Counted from the first letter of the stretch, positions 43,099-52,912 are shown. The stretch is DNA of 64,000 nucleotides from CAZXFH01 sp964640055 (GCA_964640055.1 CAZXFH010000003.1:52632-116631), one strand, 5' to 3'. A program made the numbers and translations. The notes: generated from the letters alone by a model not told the origin.

Positions 43099-43329
43099 GG
43101 AGCTCGGATTTCGGCTTCGGAATGCGCAGAAAGTAACCCAATAATCCTGTTGAGCCTTCAGATAAATATTTCCAGGCGCAGCTTGATTCCGACGGATCTC
43201 TTCCGGCCTGTTTTGGTTAACCAATAGCTGCCTAAGTATAATTTTGATAGAAACATGTGCCAAATGATTGCATTAAACGTCTTGTAATTCAGAGAATCCT
43301 TTGTAAATTCTCGGCGCTGAGGAGCCCTT

Positions 43330-45546
43330 ATGAGTAAAAACCTGTTAATTGTTGAGTCGCCATCCAAAGCCAGAACTATTAAAAAGTACCTGGGAAAAGA
43401 TTATCAGGTGCTGGCGTCAGTTGGTCACATCAAGGATCTGCCGCCAAAGGAGTTTGGGGTTGATATTGAGAAAAATTTCAGGCCCAAATATGTTACCATT
43501 CGCGGCAAAGGTAAGGTGATCCAAAAACTGCGGTCGGCCGCCAAAGAAGCCCGGGACGTTTATCTGGCCCCGGACCCGGATCGTGAAGGTGAAGCCATTG
43601 CTTGGCATATTGCCAACAGCCTCAACATTTCCCAGGAGAAAGTACACCGCGTCCTCTTCAATGAAATTACCAAACAGGGTATCCAGAGTGGGTTGAAGCG
43701 CACCCGGGCAATCGACCAAAATTTGGTGGATGCCCAACAAGCCCGTCGTATTTTGGACCGGATTGTGGGGTATAAAGTCAGCCCCTTTTTATGGCGTACT
43801 TTGTATCGCGGATTAAGTGCCGGTCGGGTGCAATCGGTCGCACTGCGTATCATTTGTGAACGGGAAGCGGAAATCGAACATTTCGTCCCCCGGGAATACT
43901 GGGAATTATATGTTGATTTGAGCACCCTGTCAGCTGAACAGTTCCGCGCCAAATGTATTAAGTACAAAGGCAAGAAACCCCAGATCGCCAATAAAGAACG
44001 CGCCGACGAACACTTGCAGGCCCTCCGTCAGGCTGACTTTCAGATAGCGTCGGTTGATATAAAGGATCAGAAAAAATCACCGCCACCCCCCTATACAACC
44101 AGCACGTTGCAGCAGGACGCCACCCGCCGCTTTAAATATCCGCCCCGTAAGACCATGCAAATTGCCCAACAACTCTATGAAGGCGTGGAGATCGCCGGTG
44201 AACCGGTGGGGTTGATCACTTATATGCGCACCGATTCGGTGCGCATTGCCGGTGAGGCCCTGCAAAAGGTACGTGGTTATATTGATCAAGTTTATGGACC
44301 TGAATATCTTCCCCAAAATGCCCGCCGCTATAAAACCAGGAAGAAGGCGGTCCAGGATGCGCATGAAGGTATCCGACCGACCCGGTTTGATTTACCACCG
44401 TCCAAGGCGAATAAGCATCTAACTCCGGACCAAAGACGGTTATATGCCCTAATCTGGAATCGTTTCACTGCCTGTCAGATGAAGCCGGCCCTTTACAAGC
44501 AGAAAACCATTGATGTAGGCGCGGGACCGTATCTGTTTCAAGCCAAAGGCAGTCAGCTGGTTTTTGATGGCTATCTGCGGGCGGGTAAAGAGGATAAAAA
44601 AAGAGAAAGCAGTTCGACCACCCTGCCGGAAGATGTGCAAAGCGGTCAGCCCTTGCACCTGGAAAAACTGTTACCGGAACAAAAATTTACCGCGCCACCG
44701 CCACGGTTTACCGAGGGGACGTTAATCAAGGAACTGGATCAGCAAGGTATCGGACGCCCCAGCACCTATGCCACCATCGTCACCACCATTCTTACCCGCA
44801 AATATGTGGAACGCAAAGCCGGCAGCTTGCGGCCTACGGAGCTGGGAAGAATTGTCAACCGGATTCTGACTAAAGGGATGCCGGATATTTTCAATGTGGA
44901 TTTTACCAACAGAATGGAAGAAAATCTGGATGAAATCGAATCCAATCAGAAAGATTGGTTAGCCGTACTGCATCGCTTTTATCAGTTTTTTGAAAAATCC
45001 TTTAGTGAACTGAATGCCCAACGCAAGGAGATCAAAGCCGATCTGCAGGAAAAGACAGAAGAGACTTGTGAAAAATGTGGGTCGCCGATGGTGATCAAGT
45101 GGAGTAAAAACGGTCGCTTTCTGGCCTGTTCGGCCTTCCCTAAATGTAAAAGCACCCGTCCCTTAAAATCAGACAAGCAGACGGCTGCCGAGGTAAAGTC
45201 CTGCCCCAAGTGCGGAGGCGAGATGACCCTGAAAGAGGGACGTTACGGAAAATTCTGGGCCTGCTCTAATTATCCAAAATGTAAAACCACACTACCTTTT
45301 ACGCTGACCATCAACTGTCCGGAGTCGGATTGTGATGGTAAATTAGTGGAACGTAAAACCAAGCGCGGCAAAAAGTTTTATGGCTGCAGTAATTATCCGC
45401 AATGTAAATTCGCTACCTGGCATGAACCGGTCGACCGATCATGCCCCAATTGTAATTATGCGCTGTTGGAGCGTAAGGCGACCCGTAATCGCGGGAAAGT
45501 ACTCTACTGCTCTAAGTGTAAAGCGACCTTTCCGGAAGAAGAATAG
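43330..45546 (+). CDS. topA: DNA topoisomerase I (type IA)
   Basis: 738 aa. Relaxes negatively supercoiled DNA. TOPRIM begins LLIVESPSKARTIKKYLG and includes LAPDPDREGEAIAWHI (acidic metal-binding residues). The catalytic tyrosine is in ITYMRTDSVRI (about residue 298). GRPSTYATIVTTILTRKYV is the signature late in domain II/IV. The C-terminus carries four zinc-ribbon-like modules (CEKCGS...CSAFPKC, CPKCGG...CSNYPKC, CPESDCDG...CSNYPQC, CPNCNY...CSKC), which bind single-stranded DNA. Preceded by a small stem (43292-43312). Confidence 0.97.
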   Translation: MSKNLLIVESPSKARTIKKYLGKDYQVLASVGHIKDLPPKEFGVDIEKNFRPKYVTIRGKGKVIQKLRSAAKEARDVYLAPDPDREGEAIAWHIANSLNISQEKVHRVLFNEITKQGIQSGLKRTRAIDQNLVDAQQARRILDRIVGYKVSPFLWRTLYRGLSAGRVQSVALRIICEREAEIEHFVPREYWELYVDLSTLSAEQFRAKCIKYKGKKPQIANKERADEHLQALRQADFQIASVDIKDQKKSPPPPYTTSTLQQDATRRFKYPPRKTMQIAQQLYEGVEIAGEPVGLITYMRTDSVRIAGEALQKVRGYIDQVYGPEYLPQNARRYKTRKKAVQDAHEGIRPTRFDLPPSKANKHLTPDQRRLYALIWNRFTACQMKPALYKQKTIDVGAGPYLFQAKGSQLVFDGYLRAGKEDKKRESSSTTLPEDVQSGQPLHLEKLLPEQKFTAPPPRFTEGTLIKELDQQGIGRPSTYATIVTTILTRKYVERKAGSLRPTELGRIVNRILTKGMPDIFNVDFTNRMEENLDEIESNQKDWLAVLHRFYQFFEKSFSELNAQRKEIKADLQEKTEETCEKCGSPMVIKWSKNGRFLACSAFPKCKSTRPLKSDKQTAAEVKSCPKCGGEMTLKEGRYGKFWACSNYPKCKTTLPFTLTINCPESDCDGKLVERKTKRGKKFYGCSNYPQCKFATWHEPVDRSCPNCNYALLERKATRNRGKVLYCSKCKATFPEEE

Positions 45547-45563
45547 AAAAGGAATTAATTTTT

Positions 45564-47042
45564 ATGTCAAAACCGAGGAATAACACTCAGATGGACAAAC
45601 TGGTATCCTTGTGTAAACGCAGAGGATTTATCTTTCCCTCCAGCGAGATTTACGGTGGTATGAACAGTTGCTGGGATTATGGCCCGCTGGGCGTGGAACT
45701 GAAACGGAATATCAAAAATATTTGGTGGCGTGATGTGGTTACCAGCCGGGCCGATGTAGTCGGAATGGACAGCGGGATTTTAATGCATCCCAAGGTGTGG
45801 CAAGCCTCAGGGCATGTGGAACATTTTCATGATCCCCTTATCGATTGTAAAAGCTGCAAGACCCGCTTTCGGCAGGATAATGCCGTACACTATTATAATT
45901 GCCCTGATTGCGAACTAAAATTCCGGGTGGAAGACGGCCGGATTGTCACTGCGGACAAATTTCAGACTGATTTTGATGACCTGTATGCGGCCGAGCCCCA
46001 TGAGTATGAACATTCCGATTGCCCCCATTGTGGTGCCAAAGGCCGTATTACCCTAAAAAAATTAGGCTGTCCCAAATGCGGATCATCAGAGCTGTCTGAA
46101 GCCCGACAGTTTAACTTGATGTTCAAAACCCATTATGGTCCTTCCGAGGATTCAGCTCATCTGATTTACCTGCGCCCGGAAACAGCTCAGGGTATTTTTG
46201 TGAACTTTGCCAATGCGGCCACCACTGCCCGCGCCAAGTTGCCCTTTGGAATCGGGCAGATCGGTAAAGCCTTCCGCAACGAGATCACGACCGGCAATTA
46301 TATTTTTCGGTCCAGAGAATTTGAACAGATGGAACTGGAATATTTTGTAAAGACAGAAGAGAGCCCGGAGTGGCTGGAGTATTGGATCGAACAACGCTTT
46401 GCCTGGTATAAAAAACTGGGGATCAGAACAGAAAATTTACGCCTGCGACCCCATGGTGATGAGGAATTGGCACACTATGCACGGGCCTGCACCGACGTTG
46501 AATACAAATTTCCTTTCGGCTGGTCTGAATTGGAGGGGGTTGCGGACCGGCAAACCTATGATCTGGACCAACATATTAAATACAGCGGTAAGAAGCTGAC
46601 CTATTTTGACCAGGAAGCACAGGAACATATTGTACCCGCCGTGGTAGAGAGCTCTGCCGGAGTCGACCGCACCATGCTGACCCTTTTGGCGGATGCCTAT
46701 TGGGAGGATGAAGAACACAACCGTGTGGTGTTAAGACTGGATCCCAAACTAGCGCCGGTTAAAGTGGCCATATATCCGCTGGTAAATCGTGATACCATGC
46801 CGGAAATTGCCGAGGGCATCTTTAATGATGTGCGCGAACACATGGCCGCTTTTTATGACCGGGGCGGGTCGATCGGCCGCCGTTATCGGCGACAGGATGA
46901 GGCGGGCACGCCATATGGGGTGACTGTTGATTCTCAAACCCTGGAAGACGACACTGTTACTTTACGTGAACGTGATTCACTGGAACAAATCCGTGTAAAT
47001 AAGGATCAACTGATTCAGGTATTAAAGAAAAAATGGCACTGA
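45564..47042 (+). CDS. glyS: Glycine--tRNA ligase (dimeric, alpha2 type)
   Basis: 492 aa class II synthetase. FIFPSSEIYGGMNSCWDYGPLG (start) and GIFVNFANAATTARAKLPFGIGQIGKAFRNEI (motif 2 region) fit the single-chain eukaryote/archaea-like GlyRS, not the alpha-beta form of E. coli. An internal insertion (about 92-183) contains four CxxC pairs (CKSC, CPDC, CPHC, CPKC), suggesting zinc ribbons. The C-terminal anticodon-binding domain is VKVAIYPLVNRDTMPEIAEGIF... with GRRYRRQDEAGTPYGVTVD and DTVTLRERDSLEQIRV. It follows topA by 17 nt. Confidence 0.96.
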   Translation: MSKPRNNTQMDKLVSLCKRRGFIFPSSEIYGGMNSCWDYGPLGVELKRNIKNIWWRDVVTSRADVVGMDSGILMHPKVWQASGHVEHFHDPLIDCKSCKTRFRQDNAVHYYNCPDCELKFRVEDGRIVTADKFQTDFDDLYAAEPHEYEHSDCPHCGAKGRITLKKLGCPKCGSSELSEARQFNLMFKTHYGPSEDSAHLIYLRPETAQGIFVNFANAATTARAKLPFGIGQIGKAFRNEITTGNYIFRSREFEQMELEYFVKTEESPEWLEYWIEQRFAWYKKLGIRTENLRLRPHGDEELAHYARACTDVEYKFPFGWSELEGVADRQTYDLDQHIKYSGKKLTYFDQEAQEHIVPAVVESSAGVDRTMLTLLADAYWEDEEHNRVVLRLDPKLAPVKVAIYPLVNRDTMPEIAEGIFNDVREHMAAFYDRGGSIGRRYRRQDEAGTPYGVTVDSQTLEDDTVTLRERDSLEQIRVNKDQLIQVLKKKWH

Positions 47043-47198
47043 TGGCGGGAATATCGGCGGCAACACTGAAATTTAATATAATTATTCATTTTATTTGGCA
47101 GATATATTAAACAAATTAAGTCACAGGGGCTAATCGATTGTTTTTTTGTTGTTTATTCCGCTGGTCGGAAATTATTGGGTTGTCGTCGAAAGAAATCC

Positions 47199-47227
47199 TT
47201 GACTTTTAGCACGTAAGATTTTAAGAT
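47199..47227 (+). promoter_or_regulatory. Housekeeping-type promoter for the small repeat protein gene
   Basis: TTGACT (47199-47204) and TAAGAT (47222-47227) are separated by 17 nt, close to the sigma-70 consensus. The pair is about 53 nt before the start codon of the 76-aa gene and lies in a gap (47043-47280) with no other coding content. Confidence 0.5.
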
Positions 47228-47280
47228 TATTAACAAAAGTATATGAAGAATTACGCTTAAAAGGAAAAGGAGGAACAATT

Positions 47281-47511
47281 ATGGCAGAGAAAGTAAAAGT
47301 ATGTGGTGTTCAGAAAGAATCCGGCTACCTGTATTATCTGGACAAGAATGGTAATGTCTCCCGTTCGAAAATGGCGCGTGGTGGCGAGAAAGGTGGCGGC
47401 GCCCAAGTTGTCTATGAGGCCAATGTCAATCGTGAGCCCGGTTATCTCTATTTTATTGACAAACAGGGTGATGTTTCCCGTGCGAAAATGGCGCGAGGCC
47501 GCAAGAGCTAA
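47281..47511 (+). CDS. Small tandem-repeat protein (GYLYxxDKxGxVSRxKMARG)
   Basis: 76 aa with AAGGAGG 7 nt before the ATG, a strong ribosome site. It contains two 20-residue copies of one motif: residues 15-34 (GYLYYLDKNGNVSRSKMARG) and 54-73 (GYLYFIDKQGDVSRAKMARG), identical at 15 positions, with a glycine/lysine-rich linker between. It is basic and aromatic-rich with no signal peptide or membrane segment. I do not recognise a characterised family; a nucleic-acid-binding or structural role is possible from composition. It forms a monocistronic unit: its own promoter upstream and a strong terminator downstream. Confidence 0.85.
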   Translation: MAEKVKVCGVQKESGYLYYLDKNGNVSRSKMARGGEKGGGAQVVYEANVNREPGYLYFIDKQGDVSRAKMARGRKS

Positions 47512-47555
47512 TATAATATAGTAATAGATTCATATTAGCTTGTTGGGAACTTTAT

Positions 47556-47592
47556 AAAAGACTCCGTATGAACACGGGGTCTTTTATTTTTC
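47556..47592 (+). terminator. Rho-independent terminator of the small repeat protein gene
   Basis: AAAAGACTCCGT (47556-47567) pairs with ACGGGGTCTTTT (47574-47585), with one T-G wobble and a 6-nt loop, followed by ATTTTT. It begins 44 nt after the stop codon. Confidence 0.9.
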
Positions 47593-47721
47593 CCCTGGAG
47601 GTGCCCGTGAATTTGACAGCAGGGGGGTTATTCAATTGCAGAATTAACAGACTTTGTCTAATATTGGGTATGAACAGGCGGGATATATTATATCGCGAAA
47701 TAAAGTGCATGGCAGAAGATC

Positions 47722-50700
47722 ATGAACAATCAAAAATTAGTTAAAAGGGATATCGGCTACATTGGCATGTGTCTGCTTTTGTTGGCGGCAGGCATCCTTT
47801 ATGTTCTAAACTACCACGAACAGGCTTTTCCGGAGCATGCCATTGATTTCGAGGTTGATCGCCAGGCTTCCGCCAAAGTAGCAGCCGGCTTTTTAGATAG
47901 TCTGCAGATCGGCTTTAGCGGTTACCGGCATGCCGTGATTTTTGATTATGACAGAACCGCCAAGATGTTTGTCGAGAAGGAACTGGGCCTGGAGAAGGCC
48001 GGATATTTACTGAGCGAAGAATTTCACATTTGGCACTGGTCGAACCGCTGGTTCAAGTCCCTATCCAAAGAGGAATACCGGGTGCATGTCACCCCTGGCG
48101 GTCTGATCACCTACTTCAAACATATTATTCCCGAAGAACGGGCTCTGCCCGGTATATCCATTGAACAGGCACAGCAATTAACCCGGGAGTTCTTAGCGAA
48201 TAACCGGCAATTGAATCTAAACAATTGGGAATTTATTGAGGACAAAACCGAGGTAAAACCCAACCGGGTTGATTATCGGTTTACCTATAAAAAACGCGAT
48301 ATGGAGATCTATGGGGCCACCTACCGATTTGATGTGCTGGTACAAGGGGATAAGATCGGCCAATACCGAGAGTACCTCAAAGTACCCGAACAATGGCAGC
48401 GGAAATATGATCGGTTAACCTCCCTCAATACCACCACGGCAATGGCAGCCCAATTTTGCATGTTATTATTGGGAATTGCCGTCTTGGTCGTGTTTTTTCG
48501 GCGCCTGGCAAACCGGGATGTACACCTCAAGACAGCCCTGATTTTTGGATTGATCACGTTTATTATCCAGTTATCTTCTTCCATGAATCAAATCCCGGTG
48601 AGCATCTATTATTTTGATACCCACCAGAGTTTTGGCAATTTTTATTTATCCCTCATCATCCAGGGCATATTACAGGCCCTGCTTTTCGGCGTGCTGGTAA
48701 CGCTCTTGACCGGGGCCGCCGAAGCCTTGTACCGCCAACATTTTCCCGGAAAAACATCCCTGTCGAAAAGTTTTAGCCTGCAGGGTTTGCGCAGCAAACG
48801 CGCTTTTTATCAGTTATTGATCGGCATTACTCTGGCCGTGAGCTTCATCGCCTTTCAAACGCTGTTTTATTTGGTAGCAGAAAAATATGGCGCCTGGATT
48901 CCGGCTGAAGTTTCCTATTCGGATATTTTAAATACTGCTTTTCCGTGGATCTTTGTCATCTTTACCGGATTTCTTCCGGCGGTTACCGAGGAATTCACCT
49001 TTCGATTGTTTTCAATTCCATTCTTCAAGGGGCTCATAAAATCCAAATTTTTAGCGGTCTTAATTCCGGCGGTCATTTGGGGCTTTGCGCATGCCAATTA
49101 TCCCAATCAACCCTTTTGGATCCGTGGGGTTGAGGTGAGTCTCTTTGGCGTCCTGGTAGGGGTAATGTTTTTAAAATTCGGTCTTTTGACGGTTTTGGTG
49201 TGGCACTATACGGTTGATGCGCTTTATGCGGCCACCACTCTGATGAAGTCGGGCAGCCCCTATTTGCTGACCAGTGGGCTGATCGCAGCCGGAATCGTTG
49301 TTCTGTTACTGTTATACAATCTGAGCAGCTATATGATGCGCGGGAAATTTGCCGCAAAGGAACCGCTTGCGAATCGGGAGGCCGGCAAGGTGACAAAATT
49401 CAAGGCACCGCCGCCGACAAAACCGGCCGAACCTTCCCAGGGGATCATAACCTATCAACCGCTGGCTCCCCAACGGCAAAAGCTGTTACTGTTTTTATGC
49501 GGTTTGTTTTTCCTGACCCTTTTTGTGAAAGCCGATCGAATTGGCGGCTTTTATGAATACAGGGTGCCCAAAACAGAAATAACCCAAACAGCCCGGGCAT
49601 TTCTAAAGCAGAAGGGGTTTGATTCCCAGCAATACCGCCAAGTGCTGGCGCTGAGAAAGAATTATCAACCCGACTGGGGCAAATATATTCTCCAAAATGG
49701 CGACATCGACAGACTGAACCGGTTGTTGGCCCGCTATTTAAGAAATTCAACGGTGTGGTATATCCGGTTTTTCAAGGAGATGGATAAGGAAGAGTTTCGT
49801 GTTTATGTGCACCCCGCGGACAATGAGGTGGTGGCCTTTGAACATTTGTTGCCAGAGCAGGCTGAAGGGTATGATTTGAGCAAAGAGCTGGCCAGGATCA
49901 GAGCCAAAGAGTATCTGGCCGGGCAGCAGGTCGACCTGTCCCAGTTTGAAATTGTGGAAGATTATTCCCAAAAACTGGATAACCGCACAGACCACACCTT
50001 TATTTTTGAAAGTGACAGCGGTTTTGCGGCCAACATGGCGCAGGGGCGTCTGCGCTATCGGGTAATGGTCAAGGGAGATGAAATCGCAGAGTTGCAGGCC
50101 TACTATAAATTACCGGAAGAGTGGCGGCGCGCGCAACATAGCAAGACCACCCTGGATTCGATCCGATTGATGATCAAGATCGGCGCTATTTTATTGATTG
50201 TAATTCTGGCTGTGATCTATATCAGAAGCCAATTCAAGCTCAGTCAACTGGCCTGGCGACAAGCCTTATATATCGTGATTGCGGTCGGGGGGGTATTAAT
50301 TTTCAGGGACCTGTTGTTTTGGAATCAAGCAAAACTCGTCTATGAAACCAGCTGGTCTTTGAATCTGTGGTTTCTGTTGTGGGTGCTGGCAATCTTAATT
50401 AAAACCATATTGGTCAGCGGTCTGCTTTTCCTGTTGCTGAGCACGGTGATGATATTTTATCCTGATGTCAATGCCATTATGAAAAGAGAGCGGTCACTAT
50501 ATAGTATTAAAGATGGGTTGTTGAGTGCAACGCTCTTGATCCTGGGGCTGTTGGCCTTAAAACAGGGCTGGATCTGGGCTTACAACCAGTGGCAAGGCAT
50601 TCTGATCAGCCCGGATTTCCAAATCCCCCGATTTTTAAGCAGTAATTTCCCGGTGTTCAACGTAGCCGGGCCAATCTTAGTCCGGGGCATCACGGTTGCC

Positions 50701-51108
50701 AGCGGAGTGGCTATTGGCATGTATTTCCTGAGAGAGAGCATGACTAAAATGCACTGGCGGGTGCTGCTGTTGTTGGTTTTGATCGCGGTATATTTACCTA
50801 ATCAGGCAGACACTCCTGTTGAGCTATTGGGGAATTATGTTTATTGGGGAATGCTGATTTTATGGGTTGCCCTGGCGGCGCAATATTTTCTGCGGGATAA
50901 TCTGCCAGCATACTTTTACGCCGGTATTGGATATTTTAGTGTCGAGATGATCTTCCGTTTATTTCGCTCCCAGGCGGTAGCTGCCCGGATAAACGCCTAT
51001 TTACTTATTCTGCTGCTGGCCGGAGTGGTGATTGGTATGCTGCTCAGTGACAGGGATCTCAATATCAGACAATATTTTAAACGCGATCACAGGGATAATA
51101 TTTTGTGA
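47722..51108 (+). CDS. Very large CPBP intramembrane protease-like protein with duplicated exocytoplasmic domain
   Basis: 1128 aa. The order is transmembrane helix (about 12-31), exocytoplasmic domain A (about 48-235), a membrane block including the CPBP core (EEFTFR at about 421-426; WGFAHANYP at about 452-460; VWHYTVDALY at about 491-500, which provide the family Glu and His residues), a cytoplasmic linker rich in Lys/Pro (about 540-585), a further transmembrane helix, domain B (about 612-808), and a second membrane block of about seven helices without CPBP motifs. Domains A and B are homologous: KEEYRVHVTPGG / KEEFRVYVHPAD, EFIEDKTE / EIVEDYSQ, DVLVQGDKIG / RVMVKGDEIA. They resemble PepSY-like folds. 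The two halves look like an internal duplication, of which only the first keeps an intact CPBP core. Confidence 0.8.
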   Translation: MNNQKLVKRDIGYIGMCLLLLAAGILYVLNYHEQAFPEHAIDFEVDRQASAKVAAGFLDSLQIGFSGYRHAVIFDYDRTAKMFVEKELGLEKAGYLLSEEFHIWHWSNRWFKSLSKEEYRVHVTPGGLITYFKHIIPEERALPGISIEQAQQLTREFLANNRQLNLNNWEFIEDKTEVKPNRVDYRFTYKKRDMEIYGATYRFDVLVQGDKIGQYREYLKVPEQWQRKYDRLTSLNTTTAMAAQFCMLLLGIAVLVVFFRRLANRDVHLKTALIFGLITFIIQLSSSMNQIPVSIYYFDTHQSFGNFYLSLIIQGILQALLFGVLVTLLTGAAEALYRQHFPGKTSLSKSFSLQGLRSKRAFYQLLIGITLAVSFIAFQTLFYLVAEKYGAWIPAEVSYSDILNTAFPWIFVIFTGFLPAVTEEFTFRLFSIPFFKGLIKSKFLAVLIPAVIWGFAHANYPNQPFWIRGVEVSLFGVLVGVMFLKFGLLTVLVWHYTVDALYAATTLMKSGSPYLLTSGLIAAGIVVLLLLYNLSSYMMRGKFAAKEPLANREAGKVTKFKAPPPTKPAEPSQGIITYQPLAPQRQKLLLFLCGLFFLTLFVKADRIGGFYEYRVPKTEITQTARAFLKQKGFDSQQYRQVLALRKNYQPDWGKYILQNGDIDRLNRLLARYLRNSTVWYIRFFKEMDKEEFRVYVHPADNEVVAFEHLLPEQAEGYDLSKELARIRAKEYLAGQQVDLSQFEIVEDYSQKLDNRTDHTFIFESDSGFAANMAQGRLRYRVMVKGDEIAELQAYYKLPEEWRRAQHSKTTLDSIRLMIKIGAILLIVILAVIYIRSQFKLSQLAWRQALYIVIAVGGVLIFRDLLFWNQAKLVYETSWSLNLWFLLWVLAILIKTILVSGLLFLLLSTVMIFYPDVNAIMKRERSLYSIKDGLLSATLLILGLLALKQGWIWAYNQWQGILISPDFQIPRFLSSNFPVFNVAGPILVRGITVASGVAIGMYFLRESMTKMHWRVLLLLVLIAVYLPNQADTPVELLGNYVYWGMLILWVALAAQYFLRDNLPAYFYAGIGYFSVEMIFRLFRSQAVAARINAYLLILLLAGVVIGMLLSDRDLNIRQYFKRDHRDNIL

Positions 51109-51152
51109 AATACAGCTTAAATTCGCAAATTAATGCGGCCTAGAAAGTTGGC

Positions 51153-52871
51153 ATGAAAGTTAATTATACGGACCAAGAGATAGCTAAGATTTTAAAGGAA
51201 TTGGATGACAGCCCGGCGGTTGTCAAACAGTTGATACAATCACCCCGTGCTGTGAAGGAGCATATTGTTGATCTGTATACCAAGGTCAATGAATTATCCA
51301 AAGTGGGTGCGGCCCTGACTGCCGAACGGGATTTGCCCAAACTGCTGGAAATGATCCTGGAGGAAGCCCGCGAATTTACCCATGCCGATGGCGGCACCTT
51401 ATATATGATGAATGAGGATGAAAAGTCCCTGCACTTTGAGATCGTGCAGACCGATTCTTTGAATATCCGTATGGGGGGGACTTCCGGCAACCCTATTGAT
51501 TGGTACCCGGTACGGCTTTATTTAAAAGACGGAAACCCCAATCACGCCATGGTATCAGCCCATGTGGCTCTGACCGGTGAGGTGGTCAATATTCCCGATG
51601 TATATGATGTAGAGGGCTTTGATTTCAGCGGGACACGCGCCTTTGATAGTAAAACCGGCTACCGCTCCGAGTCCATGTTAGTGGTGCCCATGCGCAATCA
51701 TGAAGAAGAGATCATCGGGGTACTGCAGTTAATCAACGCCCAACATCCGGAAACCGGAGAAACAATTGCTTTTTCCGAAGCCGATCAGCGGCTGATCATT
51801 TCGCTGGCTTCTCAAGCGGCAGTGGCGATCACCAACGCCACTCTGATCAATGATCTGGAACGCTTATTTCAGGCTTTTATTGAATCGATTGCCTCAGCCA
51901 TTGATGAGAAATCCAAATATACCGGCGGCCATATCGAGCGGGTGGCAGAGCTGACCATGACCATGGCCCGCACGGTCAACCAGATTGACTATGGCAAGTA
52001 TGCCAATTTCAGCATAAGCGATGAGGAGCTGGAAGAGCTGCGCATTGCCGCCTGGATGCATGATATCGGCAAGATCACCACACCCGAATATGTGGTGGAT
52101 AAGGCCACCAAGCTGGAGACCATTTATGACCGCATCAACACGGTCCAGGCCCGCTTCGAGATTTTAAAACGGGATGCCCGGATTGCCTTTCTGGAAAAGC
52201 AGCTGGAGAAGAAAGGCATGACTCCCCAGGACGTGCAGGGGCTGGAAAACGAGTTTATCCAGCGCCTGCAGCAACTGACCGACCACCTGGTATTTCTGGA
52301 AGTTTCCAATGTCGGCGGCGAATTCATGGCGGACGAAAAAAAAGAACAGGTCAGGAAAATCGCCCAGGAAAAGTTCGGCATGAATGACACAGAATCGCCC
52401 CTTCTCTCGGAAGATGAAGTCGCTAATCTCTGTATCCCCAAAGGAACCCTGACAGACAAGGAGCGGGAGATCATCAACAATCACGTGAAGGTTACGATCA
52501 AGATGCTGAAGCAATTGCCCTTTCCCAAAAAATTGCGCCGGGTACCGGAAATCGCCGGTGGCCATCATGAAAAACTGGATGGATCGGGTTATCCTGACGG
52601 TCTGACTGAGCAGGAATTACCCCTGCAAACCAGAATGATGGCGCTGGCGGATATTTTTGAAGCCCTGACCGCCAAGGACCGTCCCTATAAAAAGGGCAAG
52701 ACCCTGTCAGAAGCCATGAAAATCATGGGCTTCATGGCCAAGGACAAGCATATCGACCCGGAGCTGTTCCGGATTTTCGTCAAGGAAAAGATCTATCTGA
52801 AGTATGCCAAGCAGTTCATCCATCCTTCCCAGATTGATGATGTGGAAATCGATCTGGATAAGATAGCCTAA
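51153..52871 (+). CDS. GAF/HD-GYP domain protein with coiled-coil insertion
   Basis: 572 aa. A GAF domain occupies about 45-225 (HADGGTLYMMNEDEKSLHFEI ... MLVVPMRNHEEEIIGVLQLI). The HD-GYP phosphodiesterase part follows: SKYTGGHIERVAELTMTMAR (about 251-270), WMHDIGKITTPEYVV (about 301-315), then HHEKLDGSGYPDGL (about 471-484), ALADIFEALTAKDRPYKKG. All metal-binding His/Asp and the GYP are intact, consistent with cyclic dinucleotide hydrolysis. Between HDIGK and HHE there are about 165 residues rather than the usual 55-60; the extra part is helical and charged, probably a coiled coil. The protein has no membrane segment. Confidence 0.9.
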   Translation: MKVNYTDQEIAKILKELDDSPAVVKQLIQSPRAVKEHIVDLYTKVNELSKVGAALTAERDLPKLLEMILEEAREFTHADGGTLYMMNEDEKSLHFEIVQTDSLNIRMGGTSGNPIDWYPVRLYLKDGNPNHAMVSAHVALTGEVVNIPDVYDVEGFDFSGTRAFDSKTGYRSESMLVVPMRNHEEEIIGVLQLINAQHPETGETIAFSEADQRLIISLASQAAVAITNATLINDLERLFQAFIESIASAIDEKSKYTGGHIERVAELTMTMARTVNQIDYGKYANFSISDEELEELRIAAWMHDIGKITTPEYVVDKATKLETIYDRINTVQARFEILKRDARIAFLEKQLEKKGMTPQDVQGLENEFIQRLQQLTDHLVFLEVSNVGGEFMADEKKEQVRKIAQEKFGMNDTESPLLSEDEVANLCIPKGTLTDKEREIINNHVKVTIKMLKQLPFPKKLRRVPEIAGGHHEKLDGSGYPDGLTEQELPLQTRMMALADIFEALTAKDRPYKKGKTLSEAMKIMGFMAKDKHIDPELFRIFVKEKIYLKYAKQFIHPSQIDDVEIDLDKIA

Positions 52872-52912
52872 GATTAGTGGAAAACGGCTCAGCGCCGTTC
52901 TTACAAATATAC

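Noticed and set aside
43091..43107. Hairpin after the L,D-transpeptidase-like gene (CCGAG...CTCGG)
   Set aside because: Only 5 bp, overlaps the stop codon and has no T-tract; not a convincing terminator.
43254..43275. Possible second sigma-54 site upstream of topA (GTGCCAAATGATTGCA)
   Set aside because: The -12 half fits, but the -24 half lacks the required GG.
52877..52912. GTG start giving the RlmD-like protein 12 extra residues
   Set aside because: The extra residues overlie a hairpin and precede the conserved TRAM start; the ATG at 52913 is more natural.
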